Assembly (NCBI GenBank): GCA_963753575.1 | Contig: CAVWCR010000003.1 | Span: 3,348,001 to 3,412,000, forward strand | From: VAZQ01 sp963753575 | GTDB lineage: Bacteria; Pseudomonadota; Alphaproteobacteria; Rhizobiales; Xanthobacteraceae | Direction of reading: 5' to 3' | DNA: 64,000 nt | In this document: piece after piece, positions 39,307-48,454 of the stretch | How positions within the stretch are numbered: the stretch's first letter is position 1 | How the letters are laid out: each line of letters opens with the position of its first letter | Notes under the pieces: model-generated | Told to the model about the DNA's origin: nothing | What the model saw: the letters and a program-made list of their open reading frames with translations, nothing else | Database searches by the model: none | Translations under genes and position numbers: made by a program

Positions 39307-39619
39307 CAGCAGTCCCAGAAGGACAAAGGAGAAGGTTGGCGCCAGCACGAAACGCCGAACTTAAGCGGCCGGGAACAACGCAAGAAGGGCCTCGGTTCTG
39401 CGGATCGCTGCACCCCCCTGGAGCACTCCGCGATTCGATTTCCACCCATCAAGTGTAAACCTCGGCCCGCGCAGGCCAAAAAAATAGTTTCCTGCCTGAG
39501 CGCAACGCCTGTCAACGGCCAATCGGCATAAAGCCAAGCCTTCGGCCTCAAACCTGGGCATTAACACTAAGGGAGGAAGGCTGCCGGCGCGGCTTCCGCA
39601 CCCAAGACAGGCCATCCCA

Positions 39620-41101
39620 TCAACTCTCCGTGTCGTCTGGATCGGCAGGAGCCGGCTCCTTCACATTGCGCAACAATCCGTCGACGATCGCGTGGAACGC
39701 CTCCCATGGCGCCTCGCGGTCGCTCTGGTTGCGCACGACCAGAGAATTGCCGGCATAAAACTTTTCGTAGAGCATGTGGCGACCGGCGAACTCGGTGCCG
39801 ACCAGATCCCACGCGAGTTTGTAGAGTTTGTGGCGCTCCGCCGCCGCGATCGAGGGCGTCTTCCACCAGCGTTCAAACGTGCGGCGCAGCGTTGCATCCG
39901 TCATCACGTCGATCGAGGCCGGCATCAACAGCGGAATGCCGCCCAGGAGCGTGCGCAGAATATCGATAATTTCCGTATGATGCTCCTGGCACCAGTTGAG
40001 CGCGGCGTACATGATGCGCCGGTTGGGCGTCGCATAGCCTTTGGGCCACTCCTCCCACGCTTCGATCTGGCCCTGCACCAATCCGCCGATGGTCGCCTCG
40101 AGCGCCGCCAAGCGGCCGAGCGTCTCACGCACCGCCGGAATCTTGTCGATGCCGTTCGCTGCGCAGATGCGGCTCGCGACGCCGACGATCAGCCCGAGCT
40201 TCGACCAGAAGCGGATGTTGGAATGGTGGTTCTGATAGCAGTTCGCCGGCGTCTCGATGTAGATGCGCCGTGACATGGCGCCGTTGTCATGCAGGAACAC
40301 GCGCTCCCACGGGATGCGGACGCGTTCGCAGACCAACACGCTGTCGGTCTCGTCAAAACGGTAGGACAAGGGGTAGTCGGCCTCCTGCGCGGCCTGCCGC
40401 GCATAGGGCTGGCGCGACCACAGCGAGACGCCGGGCGCATTGAGCGGCAGCGCCGCCGTAATGCTCTCCTTGCTGAACTTCTCGTCGAGCGGCGTGAGGT
40501 TGCCGATCCAGACCTCGTCGGCGAACACCGCGCCGGTCGCCAGCATCTTCATGCCGGACACGACGACGCCGGTGTCGTCCTCGGCGACAACCTGCAGGCT
40601 CGGGTCGTCGCGCTCTTGCCCTGGGAACAATTCGCGGGCGCGCAGGCCAGTCGGTGGCACCACGGCGAAACAGAGATAGAGATCCTCGCGGCGCGCATGC
40701 TCGTAGTAGCGGATCAGGTTGTCGCCGAAGCCCGCATGCAGCTTCTCAAGCACAGATGGATTCATCGCGAGCCCGGTGACGAGCCCGGCGACCTGTTCGG
40801 GCGAGCGGCCGATCAGCCCATAGGTGAAGTCCGCGCTGGCCTTGAGCGCGCGCATGCGGCGCGCGAGATCCTCACGCGTGCGGCCGCGCAGCCATTGCAG
40901 GGCATAGCGCTCGCCATTCTCTTCGAAGGAAAACAGATCATGCTTCGCCGGATCGGCCTTGAGATCGTATAGCGCAGCGATCGTATGGGCGCCGGCGCGG
41001 AATGCCGGATGTGTGGTGACATCATCGACCCGCTCGGCGCCGATATAGACGGCGCGGCCATCGCGCATGCGTTCAAGCTTTTGCCGGCCGGTCGCGAGCA
41101 C
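39620..41101 (-). CDS. HpaB-family flavin-dependent hydroxylase (4-hydroxyphenylacetate 3-monooxygenase type)
   Basis: 493 residues from GTG 41101; ATG 41068 (MRDGRAVYIGAERV) is an alternative. Family landmarks are RDGRAVYIGAERVDDVTTHP, then DDTGVVVSGMKMLATG, LVCERVRIPWERVFLHDN and NHHSNIRFWSKLGLIVG. HpaB enzymes use reduced FAD from a separate reductase to hydroxylate phenols; related members include pyrrole-2-carboxylate and chlorophenol hydroxylases. No HpaC-type reductase is visible nearby. The gene ends a long minus-strand cluster with 2-oxo-acid dehydrogenase and aldehyde dehydrogenase genes, which suggests catabolism of an aromatic or heterocyclic compound. Substrate unresolved. Confidence 0.85.
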   Translation of the reverse strand: MLATGRQKLERMRDGRAVYIGAERVDDVTTHPAFRAGAHTIAALYDLKADPAKHDLFSFEENGERYALQWLRGRTREDLARRMRALKASADFTYGLIGRSPEQVAGLVTGLAMNPSVLEKLHAGFGDNLIRYYEHARREDLYLCFAVVPPTGLRARELFPGQERDDPSLQVVAEDDTGVVVSGMKMLATGAVFADEVWIGNLTPLDEKFSKESITAALPLNAPGVSLWSRQPYARQAAQEADYPLSYRFDETDSVLVCERVRIPWERVFLHDNGAMSRRIYIETPANCYQNHHSNIRFWSKLGLIVGVASRICAANGIDKIPAVRETLGRLAALEATIGGLVQGQIEAWEEWPKGYATPNRRIMYAALNWCQEHHTEIIDILRTLLGGIPLLMPASIDVMTDATLRRTFERWWKTPSIAAAERHKLYKLAWDLVGTEFAGRHMLYEKFYAGNSLVVRNQSDREAPWEAFHAIVDGLLRNVKEPAPADPDDTES

Positions 41102-41105
41102 GATT

Positions 41106-41825
41106 TCACTGTTTCATCAGCAGCAGCGGATCCGTCGAGAGCGGCACGCGCTCCCAGGTCGTGGGATCGCTTTCGGCAAACCGCCAGACACCGCTGCGGC
41201 CCGTGAGCAGGAGCTGCTCGCGGTCGAGCCGCCAGGTGGTGAGGCCGAAGCCTTTGATGCCCGCATCGCAACCAGGCTTCACCACGATCTTGAATGTGTT
41301 CTCGGCACCGCCGGAAACGTCCGAGAGCGTCAGCCGGCAGAGCGGCTTGTCCAGCTCGCGCACGATGTTCCATTCGCCGGTGATCTGCTCGGGGTTGCGT
41401 ATCTCGGCTTTGAGCGCCGCCTGCGTCTGCATGAAGTAGAGGCCCTCGCCCCTGCGCTCGCCCTCGTACATGCCGCTCTCGACCTCGGTGAATTCAAGCA
41501 CCGACCCGTTGTTGCCGTCGATCAGTCGCAACACGTCCTTGGGACCCAGCGTCCAGGCCACGATCTCGTTAAATCGCTCGATGCTGCAGGGCGGGTCGAA
41601 CTCGAGCTTGAAGCCGCCTGGCGCGGGATCGGTGCTGAAGGTTACCGGGCAACGCTTGTCCCGCTCGGAATTGGAGATTTCCCAGGCGCCCACCAGCCCC
41701 TTGGCGGCCTCGCTCACCGGCGGCGTACTTGGCGCCTGGGCAAGGCTCGACGCCAGCGGCCAGGCCGCGAGCACCATGATCGCGAGAGATATCCCTTGCA
41801 ACACGCTGTTAAGCTTGGCCGCCAT
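41106..41825 (-). CDS. Secreted AprI/Inh-type metalloprotease-inhibitor-like protein
   Basis: 239 residues. The signal peptide MAAKLNSVLQGISLAIMVLA ends near SSLAQA. Two copies of a lipocalin-like beta-barrel repeat follow: KGLVGAWEISNSERDKRCPV at ~42 and ITGEWNIVRELDKPLCRLTL at ~145, each with GAWEIS/GEWNIV and a Cys. This W-x-I/L...C pattern is the Inh/AprI fold (inhibitors of serralysin-type proteases). In alphaproteobacteria such duplicated forms are common without a protease gene, and none is seen here. It lies 4 bases upstream of the HpaB-like gene and 73 bases from the D-hydroxyacid dehydrogenase; its place in a catabolic cluster is unexplained. Confidence 0.7.
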   Translation of the reverse strand: MAAKLNSVLQGISLAIMVLAAWPLASSLAQAPSTPPVSEAAKGLVGAWEISNSERDKRCPVTFSTDPAPGGFKLEFDPPCSIERFNEIVAWTLGPKDVLRLIDGNNGSVLEFTEVESGMYEGERRGEGLYFMQTQAALKAEIRNPEQITGEWNIVRELDKPLCRLTLSDVSGGAENTFKIVVKPGCDAGIKGFGLTTWRLDREQLLLTGRSGVWRFAESDPTTWERVPLSTDPLLLMKQ

Positions 41826-41898
41826 AAATCAAGGCTACCACGCCGAGAATGGCGCCGTCATGGCGCTGCGGGCCGGGCGCCCGTCATTGATGCAATGT

Positions 41899-42879
41899 TT
41901 ACGCACGCTGCTTCGGCGGCCATGGGGTCTCCGGCACCGGCGTAAGCGGCGGCTCGCCGGCCGCCCAGGCGATGAGATTGTCGACGACGAGCTGGTCCAT
42001 CTGGGTCCGGGTGTAGACCGAGGCGGAGCCGAGGTGCGGAAACAGCACCACGTTTTCCATCGCGATCAGCTCCGGCGGCACCTCGGGCTCGCGCAGGTAG
42101 ACGTCGAGCCCGGCCGACAGGATGGTCTTGTCCTGCAGCGCCTTGATGAGCGCTTCCTCGTCGACCACCGAGCCGCGCGCCATGTTGATGAGAATGCCGT
42201 CGGGCCCGAGCGCCTTGAGCACCTCGGCATTGATGAGATTGCGCGTCTCCGAACCACCCGGTGTAATGACCAGGAGAATGGTCACGTCGCGCGCCATGTC
42301 GAGAAGCTTCGGATAATGCCGGTAGCTCGCGCCCGCCGCCGGCCGCCGCGAGTGATAGACGACCGGAACCTTCATGGCGTCAAGCCGCCGTGCGATCGCC
42401 TGGCCGATCGCGCCCATGCCGACCATGCCGACGGTGCGGTTGCGCAGCGTCGCCTTGCTGAGCGGATAGGCGCGCTGCGGCCACTTGCCGGCGCGCAGGT
42501 GGCGCTCGGCCTGGGGAAACTCACGCGCCGTGCATAGAAGAAGCCCGATCGCGGTATCGGCGACCTCCTCGGCGAGCACCTGCGGCGTGTTGGTGATGGT
42601 GACGCCATGCGCGGCCGCCCACTGGACGTCGACATGGTCGTAGCCGACCCCGAAGGTGGCCACGATCTCGAGCCGCGGCAACTTCGCCATCAGCTCGCCG
42701 CCGATTGACTCGGACGTCACGCTCGAGGCGATGGCGCGCACGCGTGGCCCGACTTCGTTCAAGAAAGCGCCGACGTCCTTGGCATCGCCCAAACGGTGGA
42801 GCGTGAGCGACGCTAGGCCGTTCACGATCGTGGGCTTCGGCGGCCCGATCAGCAGGACCTCGACCTTGTCAGCAGCCAT
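41899..42879 (-). CDS. D-isomer-specific 2-hydroxyacid dehydrogenase
   Basis: 326 residues. The Rossmann motif is VGMVGMGAIGQAIARRL, with the acidic/hydrophobic NAD(P) selection region YHSRRP favouring NADPH. Catalytic residues sit in INMARGSVVDEEAL (Arg region), YLREPEVPPEL (Glu) and VLFPHLGSAS (His). It interconverts a 2-oxo acid and a D-2-hydroxy acid, like glyoxylate/hydroxypyruvate reductases of the GhrB/GRHPR type. It starts 4 bases after the E2 stop in the same operon, so it probably handles a 2-oxo acid of the pathway. Confidence 0.88.
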   Translation of the reverse strand: MAADKVEVLLIGPPKPTIVNGLASLTLHRLGDAKDVGAFLNEVGPRVRAIASSVTSESIGGELMAKLPRLEIVATFGVGYDHVDVQWAAAHGVTITNTPQVLAEEVADTAIGLLLCTAREFPQAERHLRAGKWPQRAYPLSKATLRNRTVGMVGMGAIGQAIARRLDAMKVPVVYHSRRPAAGASYRHYPKLLDMARDVTILLVITPGGSETRNLINAEVLKALGPDGILINMARGSVVDEEALIKALQDKTILSAGLDVYLREPEVPPELIAMENVVLFPHLGSASVYTRTQMDQLVVDNLIAWAAGEPPLTPVPETPWPPKQRA

Positions 42880-42883
42880 CAGC

Positions 42884-44191
42884 CTACACCAGCATCGTCA
42901 CCGGAGTTTCGATCAAGCCCTTGAACGCAGCAACGAGCTCCGCGCCGAGCGCCCCGTCGACGACGCGATGGTCGCAGGACAGCGTAACCGTCATCACGCT
43001 CGCGAAGGCGACGCCGCCATCCGCGGTCTCGACCGCCTGCCGGCGCGCGGCGCCGACCGCCAGGATAGTCGCGTGCGGCGGATTGATGATGGCCGCGAAC
43101 TCCCGCACCCCGTACATGCCGAGGTTAGAGATCGCCGACGAGCCGCCTTGATACTCATGCGGCTTGAGGCGGCGCGAGCGCGCGCGTTCGGCAAGCTCGC
43201 GCATCTCGGCAGAGATGGCGGTGATCGGCTTGGCGTCAGCCTGCCGGATGACCGGTGTGATCAGCCCGCCCTCGATCGCAACCGCGATGCCAATGTCGGA
43301 GTACCGAAAGCGCAGAATACGGTCGCCCGCCCAGGCCGCATTCGCCGCCGGCACACGCTGCAGCGCCACGGCCCAGGCCTTGATGACCAGATCGTTGACC
43401 GAGAGACGAAACGCGGGGTTGCCGTCCTTGTCCTTGGGCGCAGCCGCATTGGCCTCCTCGCGCATCACCAGCAAACGGCCGATCTCGACGTCGGCTGTCA
43501 GGTAGAAATGCGGGATGGTCTGCTTCGCCTGCTGGAGGCGGGCCGCGATGGTCTTGCGCATGCCGTCGAGCGGTACTTCCTCGAACGGTGTATCACGGTA
43601 GAGCGCGACCACCTCGCCCGTCCCGACGGTCGGCACCAGCGCACGTCCCGCACGCGAGGCTGTCTCGATGTCCTGCGCCACGATGCGGCCATGTGGTCCG
43701 GACCCGGTCACGCGCGAGAGGTCGATACCGGCTCCGGCTGCGAGCCGCCGCGCGAGCGGCGTTACCGCGGCGCTGCCGACGCGCGCCGGCCCATAGTTGC
43801 GCTCGGGAGTGCGCACTTCGAAGAACGGATCGAGCTTGGCTGGCGCCGTTGTCAGCGCCATTGGGGCCGCAGTAGCGGGCGACGCGCTCGGGCGCGGTGC
43901 CGGCGCATTCTGCTTGGGCGGCGGCGCGGCCGGCGTTGGCGCAGAGGCGGCAGCACCGCCTTCACCTGCGATCACCGCCACGATTGCGCCGACCGGCGCG
44001 ACCTCGCCCACGCCGACACGGATTTCCGTCAGCACGCCGGTCGAGGTCGACGGCACCTCCATCGACACCTTGTCGGTCTCGATCTCGAACAGGTTGTCGC
44101 CCGGCTTCACGGCATCGCCGGCGGCCTTGAACCACTTGGTGATCTTGCCCTCCGCGACGGTCTCGCCGAGCTGCGGCATCAGTATGTTCAT
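42884..44191 (-). CDS. Dihydrolipoamide acyltransferase, E2 of a 2-oxo-acid dehydrogenase complex
   Basis: 435 residues. One lipoyl domain at the N-terminus with the modified Lys in IETDKVSMEVPST; an Ala/Pro-rich linker; a peripheral subunit-binding domain (VTPLARRLAAGAGIDLSRVT, GSGPHGRIV); then the CoA-acyltransferase domain ending with the catalytic SCDHRVVDGALGA. It moves the acyl group made by E1 onto CoA. The single lipoyl domain and small E1 subunits nearby fit acetoin- or branched-chain-type complexes. No E3 (lipoamide dehydrogenase) gene is present in the window, so E3 is presumably supplied from elsewhere. Confidence 0.92.
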   Translation of the reverse strand: MNILMPQLGETVAEGKITKWFKAAGDAVKPGDNLFEIETDKVSMEVPSTSTGVLTEIRVGVGEVAPVGAIVAVIAGEGGAAASAPTPAAPPPKQNAPAPRPSASPATAAPMALTTAPAKLDPFFEVRTPERNYGPARVGSAAVTPLARRLAAGAGIDLSRVTGSGPHGRIVAQDIETASRAGRALVPTVGTGEVVALYRDTPFEEVPLDGMRKTIAARLQQAKQTIPHFYLTADVEIGRLLVMREEANAAAPKDKDGNPAFRLSVNDLVIKAWAVALQRVPAANAAWAGDRILRFRYSDIGIAVAIEGGLITPVIRQADAKPITAISAEMRELAERARSRRLKPHEYQGGSSAISNLGMYGVREFAAIINPPHATILAVGAARRQAVETADGGVAFASVMTVTLSCDHRVVDGALGAELVAAFKGLIETPVTMLV

Positions 44192-44210
44192 GAACAGTAA
44201 TCCCTGCAGC

Positions 44211-44636
44211 TCACGTGATCCGCTCCCAGATGATGCGGGTGCTCCTCGCCTCGACCGGGCTGAGGATCAGGCGGTCACCGGCAAACTCGTAAGCGCGCAC
44301 GACATCGCCGCCATCGCCGGGCTGCACGCTGGCATGCTTATGGTGCGTGACCGTGCCGGCGCGCTCATCGACCGAGTAGGTTCCGAAATAGGCGACGACC
44401 CCGGTCAGCGCCGCCTTGGCATCGTCCGGCGCAAGCTCTCCCCCGGCCGATCCTGCCGGCTTCTGAGGCGCGACATGGACGGCCATGTGGCCGGAAGGAT
44501 CATAGAGGATGATCCCTTTCGGATTGGCCCCTCGCCCAGCATCGGGCTTACCATCGACGGTCGCGCCGACATAGCGCCAGGCACCGAGGAAGGGGCGCGC
44601 GACATCGCTTTCCGGACTCACTTGATCGCTCACCAC
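44211..44636 (-). CDS. Lipocalin-like (Lipocalin_5) protein
   Basis: 141 residues from GTG 44636, whose first bases overlap the stop of the preceding aldehyde dehydrogenase (44630-44632), implying coupled translation. FLGAWRYVGATVDGK, GIILYDPSGHMAVHV, YFGTYSVDERAGTVTHH and DRLILSP make up the Lipocalin_5 beta-barrel. No signal peptide, so cytosolic. Such proteins recur in catabolic operons and are thought to bind small hydrophobic ligands or act as isomerases or hydratases; no catalytic residue can be named here. A substrate-handling role in this cluster is inferred. Confidence 0.8.
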   Translation of the reverse strand: MVSDQVSPESDVARPFLGAWRYVGATVDGKPDAGRGANPKGIILYDPSGHMAVHVAPQKPAGSAGGELAPDDAKAALTGVVAYFGTYSVDERAGTVTHHKHASVQPGDGGDVVRAYEFAGDRLILSPVEARSTRIIWERIT

Positions 44637-46081
44637 AACACCGAGACATATTGCGTTTCCAGGAACTCCATCAGCCCTTCGTGCGCGCCCTCGCGGCCGA
44701 TGCCAGACTGCTTCATGCCGCCGAACGGCGCCGCCGGGTCGGAGACGAGACCGCGGTTGAGCCCAATCATGCCGAAGTCGAGCTTTTCGGAGACCCGCAT
44801 GCCGCGGCTCAAATCCTTGGTGTAGAGATAGGCGACGAGGCCATATTCGGTGTCGTTGGCGCGGCGGATGACTTCGTCCTCGGACTTGAAGGTCTGCAGC
44901 GATGCGACCGGGCCGAAGATTTCCTCGTTCAGCATCTTGGCATTGTCCGGCACATTGGCGAGCACAGTCGCGGGATAGAAGAAGCCCTTGCCGCCGGGCG
45001 TCTTGCCGCCGGTCAGGATCTTGGCGCCCTTCCCGACCGCGTCCTCGACCAGCTCCACGACCTTGTCGAGACCTTCCTTGTTGACCAGCGGCCCCAGGTT
45101 CACGCCATCGTCGAGGCCGTTGCCCATCTTGAGCGAGCCCATCTTGGCGGTGAGCTTCTTGGCAAATTCATCGTGGACCTTCTCGTGCACATAGAAGCGG
45201 TTCGCCGCCGTGCAGGCCTCGCCCATGTTACGCATCTTGGCGACCATGGCGCCGTCTATCGCCGCGTCGATGTCGGCATCCTCGAACACGATGAAGGGCG
45301 CGTTGCCGCCAAGCTCCATGGCAGGCTTGACCACGCAGTCGGCGGCTTCGTGCAGCAGCTTGCGACCGACTTCGGTCGAGCCGGTGAACGACACCACGCG
45401 CACGCGCGGGTCATGCAGCATCGCGCTGACGACCTTGCCGGACGAGCGCGACGGGATGACGTTGACGACGCCCGCCGGCACGCCCGCTTCCTCCAGGATC
45501 GGCATCAGCGCCAGCATGGTCAGCGGCGTATCCGAGGCGGGCTTGAGCACCACCGTGCAGCCGGCCGCGAGTGCCGGACCGATCTTGCGGGTCGCCATTG
45601 CGGCCGGGAAATTCCATGGCGTGACCAGCACCGCGATGCCCGCAGGCTTGTGCTGCACCACGACGCGCGCGCCCGACGACGGCGCGTTGTAGAGCTGCCC
45701 GAGATTGCGCACCGCCTCTTCGGCGTTCCAGCGGAAGAATTCGGCCGCATAGGCGACCTCGCCGCGCGAGTCGGACAGCGCCTTGCCGTTCTCGATCGTG
45801 ATCAACTTCGCGAGCCGCTCGGCGTCGCGCGTGATCAGGTCGAATGCCTTGCGCAGGATCTCGCCGCGCTCGCGCGGCTTCTTGGCGGCCCAGCCCGCGA
45901 ACGCAGCGCCCGCGGCATCGACCGCCGCCTTGGCGTCATCGACGGTTGCGCTTGCGACCGAGGCGATCTTGTTCTCGGTTGCCGGATCGAACACGTCAAA
46001 GCGGGCGCCGTCGGACGCCTTGCGCCATTGGCCACCGATCCAGAGGTCGGTCGGAACGTCGGCGAGGAGATTTTCGTACAT
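44630..46081 (-). CDS. gabD: NAD(P)-dependent succinate-semialdehyde dehydrogenase-like aldehyde dehydrogenase
   Basis: 483 residues, the usual GabD length. Motifs in order: VTPWNFPAAMATRKIGPALA, SFTGSTEVGRKLL, the general base in MELGGNAPFIVFED, the catalytic Cys in GEACTAANRFYVHE, and EEIFGPVASL. This matches the succinate-semialdehyde/glutarate-semialdehyde dehydrogenase group. It oxidises an aldehyde to an acid; in this operon the aldehyde may come from ring cleavage or deamination of the imported substrate rather than GABA, as no gabT is seen. A perfect 28-base inverted repeat lies between it and the E1 beta gene. Confidence 0.85.
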   Translation of the reverse strand: MYENLLADVPTDLWIGGQWRKASDGARFDVFDPATENKIASVASATVDDAKAAVDAAGAAFAGWAAKKPRERGEILRKAFDLITRDAERLAKLITIENGKALSDSRGEVAYAAEFFRWNAEEAVRNLGQLYNAPSSGARVVVQHKPAGIAVLVTPWNFPAAMATRKIGPALAAGCTVVLKPASDTPLTMLALMPILEEAGVPAGVVNVIPSRSSGKVVSAMLHDPRVRVVSFTGSTEVGRKLLHEAADCVVKPAMELGGNAPFIVFEDADIDAAIDGAMVAKMRNMGEACTAANRFYVHEKVHDEFAKKLTAKMGSLKMGNGLDDGVNLGPLVNKEGLDKVVELVEDAVGKGAKILTGGKTPGGKGFFYPATVLANVPDNAKMLNEEIFGPVASLQTFKSEDEVIRRANDTEYGLVAYLYTKDLSRGMRVSEKLDFGMIGLNRGLVSDPAAPFGGMKQSGIGREGAHEGLMEFLETQYVSVLW

Positions 46082-46110
46082 GAGACTGGTCCTATGAGTG
46101 CCTTTCGGCT

Positions 46111-46183
46111 GTCGTCCCCGCGAAGGCGGGGACCCATAAACACAAGTCTCTGGAATATGGGTCCCCGCCTTCGCGGGGACGAC
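46111..46183. repeat. Perfect 28-bp inverted repeat (REP/BIME-like palindrome)
   Basis: The 28 bases at 46111-46138 recur exactly, inverted, at 46156-46183, separated by 17 bases. Each arm itself contains the palindrome CCCCGCGAAGGCGGGG. Elements with this core are widespread between genes in Bradyrhizobium and relatives (general knowledge). It lies in the ~120-base gap between the E1 beta and aldehyde dehydrogenase genes; the transcript would fold into a very stable stem, possibly attenuating or stabilising mRNA. Confidence 0.85.
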
Positions 46184-46205
46184 GACCGAGTGAGCCTTTC
46201 TTCAA

Positions 46206-47186
46206 TTAACTTTGCATCGACCGCCGCACCCGTTCCACGATGCGGTCCACCGTCGGCAGCGCGATGTCTTCCAGGATGTCAGCCGCCGGCAGCGGGATAT
46301 GCGGCGTCGTGATCCGCACCGGCGGGCCGTCGAGCTCGTAGAATGCCTCATCGGCCACGATCGACACGATCTCGGCGCCCCAGCCGCACAGCCGCGGATT
46401 TTCCTCGACCGTGAACAGCCGGTGGGTGCGCGCGACCGAGCCGAGGATCGTCTGGGTGTCGAGCGGCACCAGGGAGCGCACATCGACAACTTCGCAATCG
46501 ATGCCGTGTTCCGCGTTCAGCCGTTCCGCCGCTGCAAGCGCGCGCGGTACCATCAGGGCAAGGGCCAGGATGGTGGCATCCTTGCCGGGCCGCGCGATCG
46601 CGGCGGTGCCCAACCGATCGACGATCTCGCCGTCCGGAACCTCGCCCTTGGTCGCATAGAGCGACTTGTGCTCGAAGAAGATCACCGGATCCGGATCGCG
46701 CACCGCCGCCGCCATCAGCCCGATGACATCGCGGGGGTTCGAGGGCGCCACCACCTTGAGGCCCGGGATCATCATGCACCAGTTCTCGACGCTCTGGGAA
46801 TGCTGGGCGCCGAAGCGCGAGCCTGCGCCGTTGCCGGTGCGCACCACTAGCGGGCACTTGAGCTGGCCGTTCGACATATAGCGGCTCTTGCTGAACTCGT
46901 TGGCGATGTAGTCAAAGCACACCGCGAAGAAGTCCGAGAACATGATCTCGGCGATCGGCTTCAGGCCGGTCATCGCCGCACCCATGGCGGCGCCCATGAT
47001 CGCCTGCTCGGAGATCGGCGTGTCGCGCACCCGCAGCGGGCCGAACTGCTCGAACAGGCCGACCGTGGCCTTGAACACGCCGCCGGCCTTGGCCACGTCC
47101 TCGCCCAGGAACACGACGTCAGGGTCGCGCGCCATTTCCTGCGCAATGCCGCGTGCGACCGCGTCGCGATAGGTCAGTTCCGCCAT
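46206..47186 (-). CDS. 2-oxo-acid dehydrogenase E1 component, beta subunit
   Basis: 326 residues. Features are TYRDAVARGIAQEMARDP, VVFLGEDVAKAGGVFK, VRDTPISEQAIMGAAMGAA and GAQHSQSVENWCMMIPGLKV, matching the pyruvate/acetoin dehydrogenase E1 beta family. It pairs with the alpha subunit to bind thiamine diphosphate; Glu in DTPISEQ is the conserved cofactor-activating Glu. The first 13 bases overlap the end of the alpha gene, so translation is coupled. Complex type (pyruvate, acetoin or branched-chain) cannot be settled; length and two-subunit E1 favour acetoin-like AcoAB. Confidence 0.92.
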   Translation of the reverse strand: MAELTYRDAVARGIAQEMARDPDVVFLGEDVAKAGGVFKATVGLFEQFGPLRVRDTPISEQAIMGAAMGAAMTGLKPIAEIMFSDFFAVCFDYIANEFSKSRYMSNGQLKCPLVVRTGNGAGSRFGAQHSQSVENWCMMIPGLKVVAPSNPRDVIGLMAAAVRDPDPVIFFEHKSLYATKGEVPDGEIVDRLGTAAIARPGKDATILALALMVPRALAAAERLNAEHGIDCEVVDVRSLVPLDTQTILGSVARTHRLFTVEENPRLCGWGAEIVSIVADEAFYELDGPPVRITTPHIPLPAADILEDIALPTVDRIVERVRRSMQS

Positions 47187-48214
47187 GCGAAGCCCCCATC
47201 GGCGTAGACATCGGTCGTCAGGATATCGAGCGGCGGCATCGGCGCCGCCTTGCAGGCCTCGGTCGCCGCATCGACGATCTGCAGCACGTCGGTCTCGATC
47301 TTCGCGATCACGCCATCAGCAATCCCGAATTGCTTGAGCCGCTCACGGTAAAGCTTGACCGGATCGCGCTGCTTCCATTTTTCCAGTTCGCCTTCGGGGC
47401 GATACCTGGCGGGATCGGCGCGCGAGTGCCCGCTGTGACGATAAGTGAGGCACTCGATCAGCGACGGGCCACTGCCGGCACGCGCCTTCTCGTAGGCCGC
47501 CATGGCGGCACGGTAGACCTCGTCGGCATCGTTGCCATCAATGAGAATGCGCTCGAGCCCGTAGGCGACGGCGCGGTCGGCGGCCGGGTACTTGACTGCC
47601 GTAACGTCCCCGATCGGGGTGTATTCCATGTAGAGGTTGTTCTCGCAGACGAAGATCACCGGCAGCTTCCACACCACCGCGAAATTGAGCGCTTCGTGGA
47701 ACGCGCCGATATTGGTGGTGCCGTCGCCGAAGAAGCAGACCGACACGTCCTTCTGGCCCTTGTATTGTGCCCGCCAGGCGGCGCCGCAGGCGATCGGCAG
47801 GTGCGCCCCGATGATGGCATAGGAGCCCATCACGCCGTGCTCGGTGGAGGTCAGATGCATCGATCCGCCCTTGCCGCGCATCAGTCCGTTATCGCGCTGC
47901 ATCAGCTCGCCCAGCACCTTCTCCACCGGCACGCCGCGCGCGAGCGTGTGGGCATGCCCCCGGTAGGTACAGAAGGAGAGATCGCCGGGCTTCATGGCGC
48001 AGGCAAAGCCGGCCGCCACCGCTTCCTGCCCGAGCGACAGGTGGCTCGTGCCCTTGACCAGGTTCTGCAAGAACAGGTCGAAGGCGCGCTGCTCGGCCTG
48101 GCGCAACAGGACCTGCGTCCGGAACATGCGCAGCCGCATTTCCTCGCCGATGTCGTCGTTGAGGCCGGCCGCGGCCACCTTAGGGCTGGTGGCGCGATCC
48201 TCGATCTTTGCCAT
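47174..48214 (-). CDS. 2-oxo-acid dehydrogenase E1 component, alpha subunit
   Basis: 346 residues from ATG 48214 (MAKIEDRATSPKVAAAGLND); an open extension to 48373 runs through an intergenic repeat and is unlikely to be coding. ThDP motif: CFFGDGTTNIGAFHEALN, then VIFVCENNLYMEYTPI. GSMHLTSTEHGVMGS and the phosphorylation-loop-like YRHSGHSRADPARYR are also typical. It decarboxylates a 2-oxo acid and passes the acyl group to the E2 lipoyl arm. Together with E1 beta and E2 it gives the complex minus E3. Confidence 0.92.
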   Translation of the reverse strand: MAKIEDRATSPKVAAAGLNDDIGEEMRLRMFRTQVLLRQAEQRAFDLFLQNLVKGTSHLSLGQEAVAAGFACAMKPGDLSFCTYRGHAHTLARGVPVEKVLGELMQRDNGLMRGKGGSMHLTSTEHGVMGSYAIIGAHLPIACGAAWRAQYKGQKDVSVCFFGDGTTNIGAFHEALNFAVVWKLPVIFVCENNLYMEYTPIGDVTAVKYPAADRAVAYGLERILIDGNDADEVYRAAMAAYEKARAGSGPSLIECLTYRHSGHSRADPARYRPEGELEKWKQRDPVKLYRERLKQFGIADGVIAKIETDVLQIVDAATEACKAAPMPPLDILTTDVYADGGFAWRN

Positions 48215-48254
48215 GACGTTCCTCGATAGTCCCTGCTGGGGTCGGGCGGACCTT

Positions 48255-48301
48255 AGAGCATTTTCGGGAAAAGTGGGACCCGGTTTTCCGCCAGAAAATG
48301 C
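48255..48301. repeat. Bradyrhizobium-type intergenic palindromic repeat
   Basis: An imperfect palindrome: GCATTTTC (48258-48265) pairs with GAAAATGC (48294-48301), and inside these GGAAAA pairs with TTTTCC around an ACCCGG-like core. Repeats of this type, beginning GAGCAT and centred on an ACCGGTTTTCC-like core, are scattered between genes in Bradyrhizobium genomes (recollection). It lies just upstream of the E1 alpha start. Confidence 0.65.
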
Positions 48302-48454
48302 CGCTGCGCAAGCAGGGTCCGCGCTCCCGCGCAAGCTTGTGCGACGCTCCCATTTTGGGCCGGGGAGCACCATGGGACGACGCCCCGTGCGGAAACCCGC
48401 CGCACCATCACGGACCCCTCGCCTGCGACCAAACGACCAAGGCCCGTTGCGACC

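Noticed and set aside
44651..46312. 553-codon plus-strand frame opposite the aldehyde dehydrogenase
   Set aside because: Antisense shadow of a gene with intact catalytic motifs; composition is atypical and it crosses an intergenic palindrome.
48215..48373. N-terminal extension of the E1 alpha gene to codon 48373
   Set aside because: Runs through the palindromic repeat at 48255-48301 and lacks conserved sequence; ATG 48214 fits the family length.
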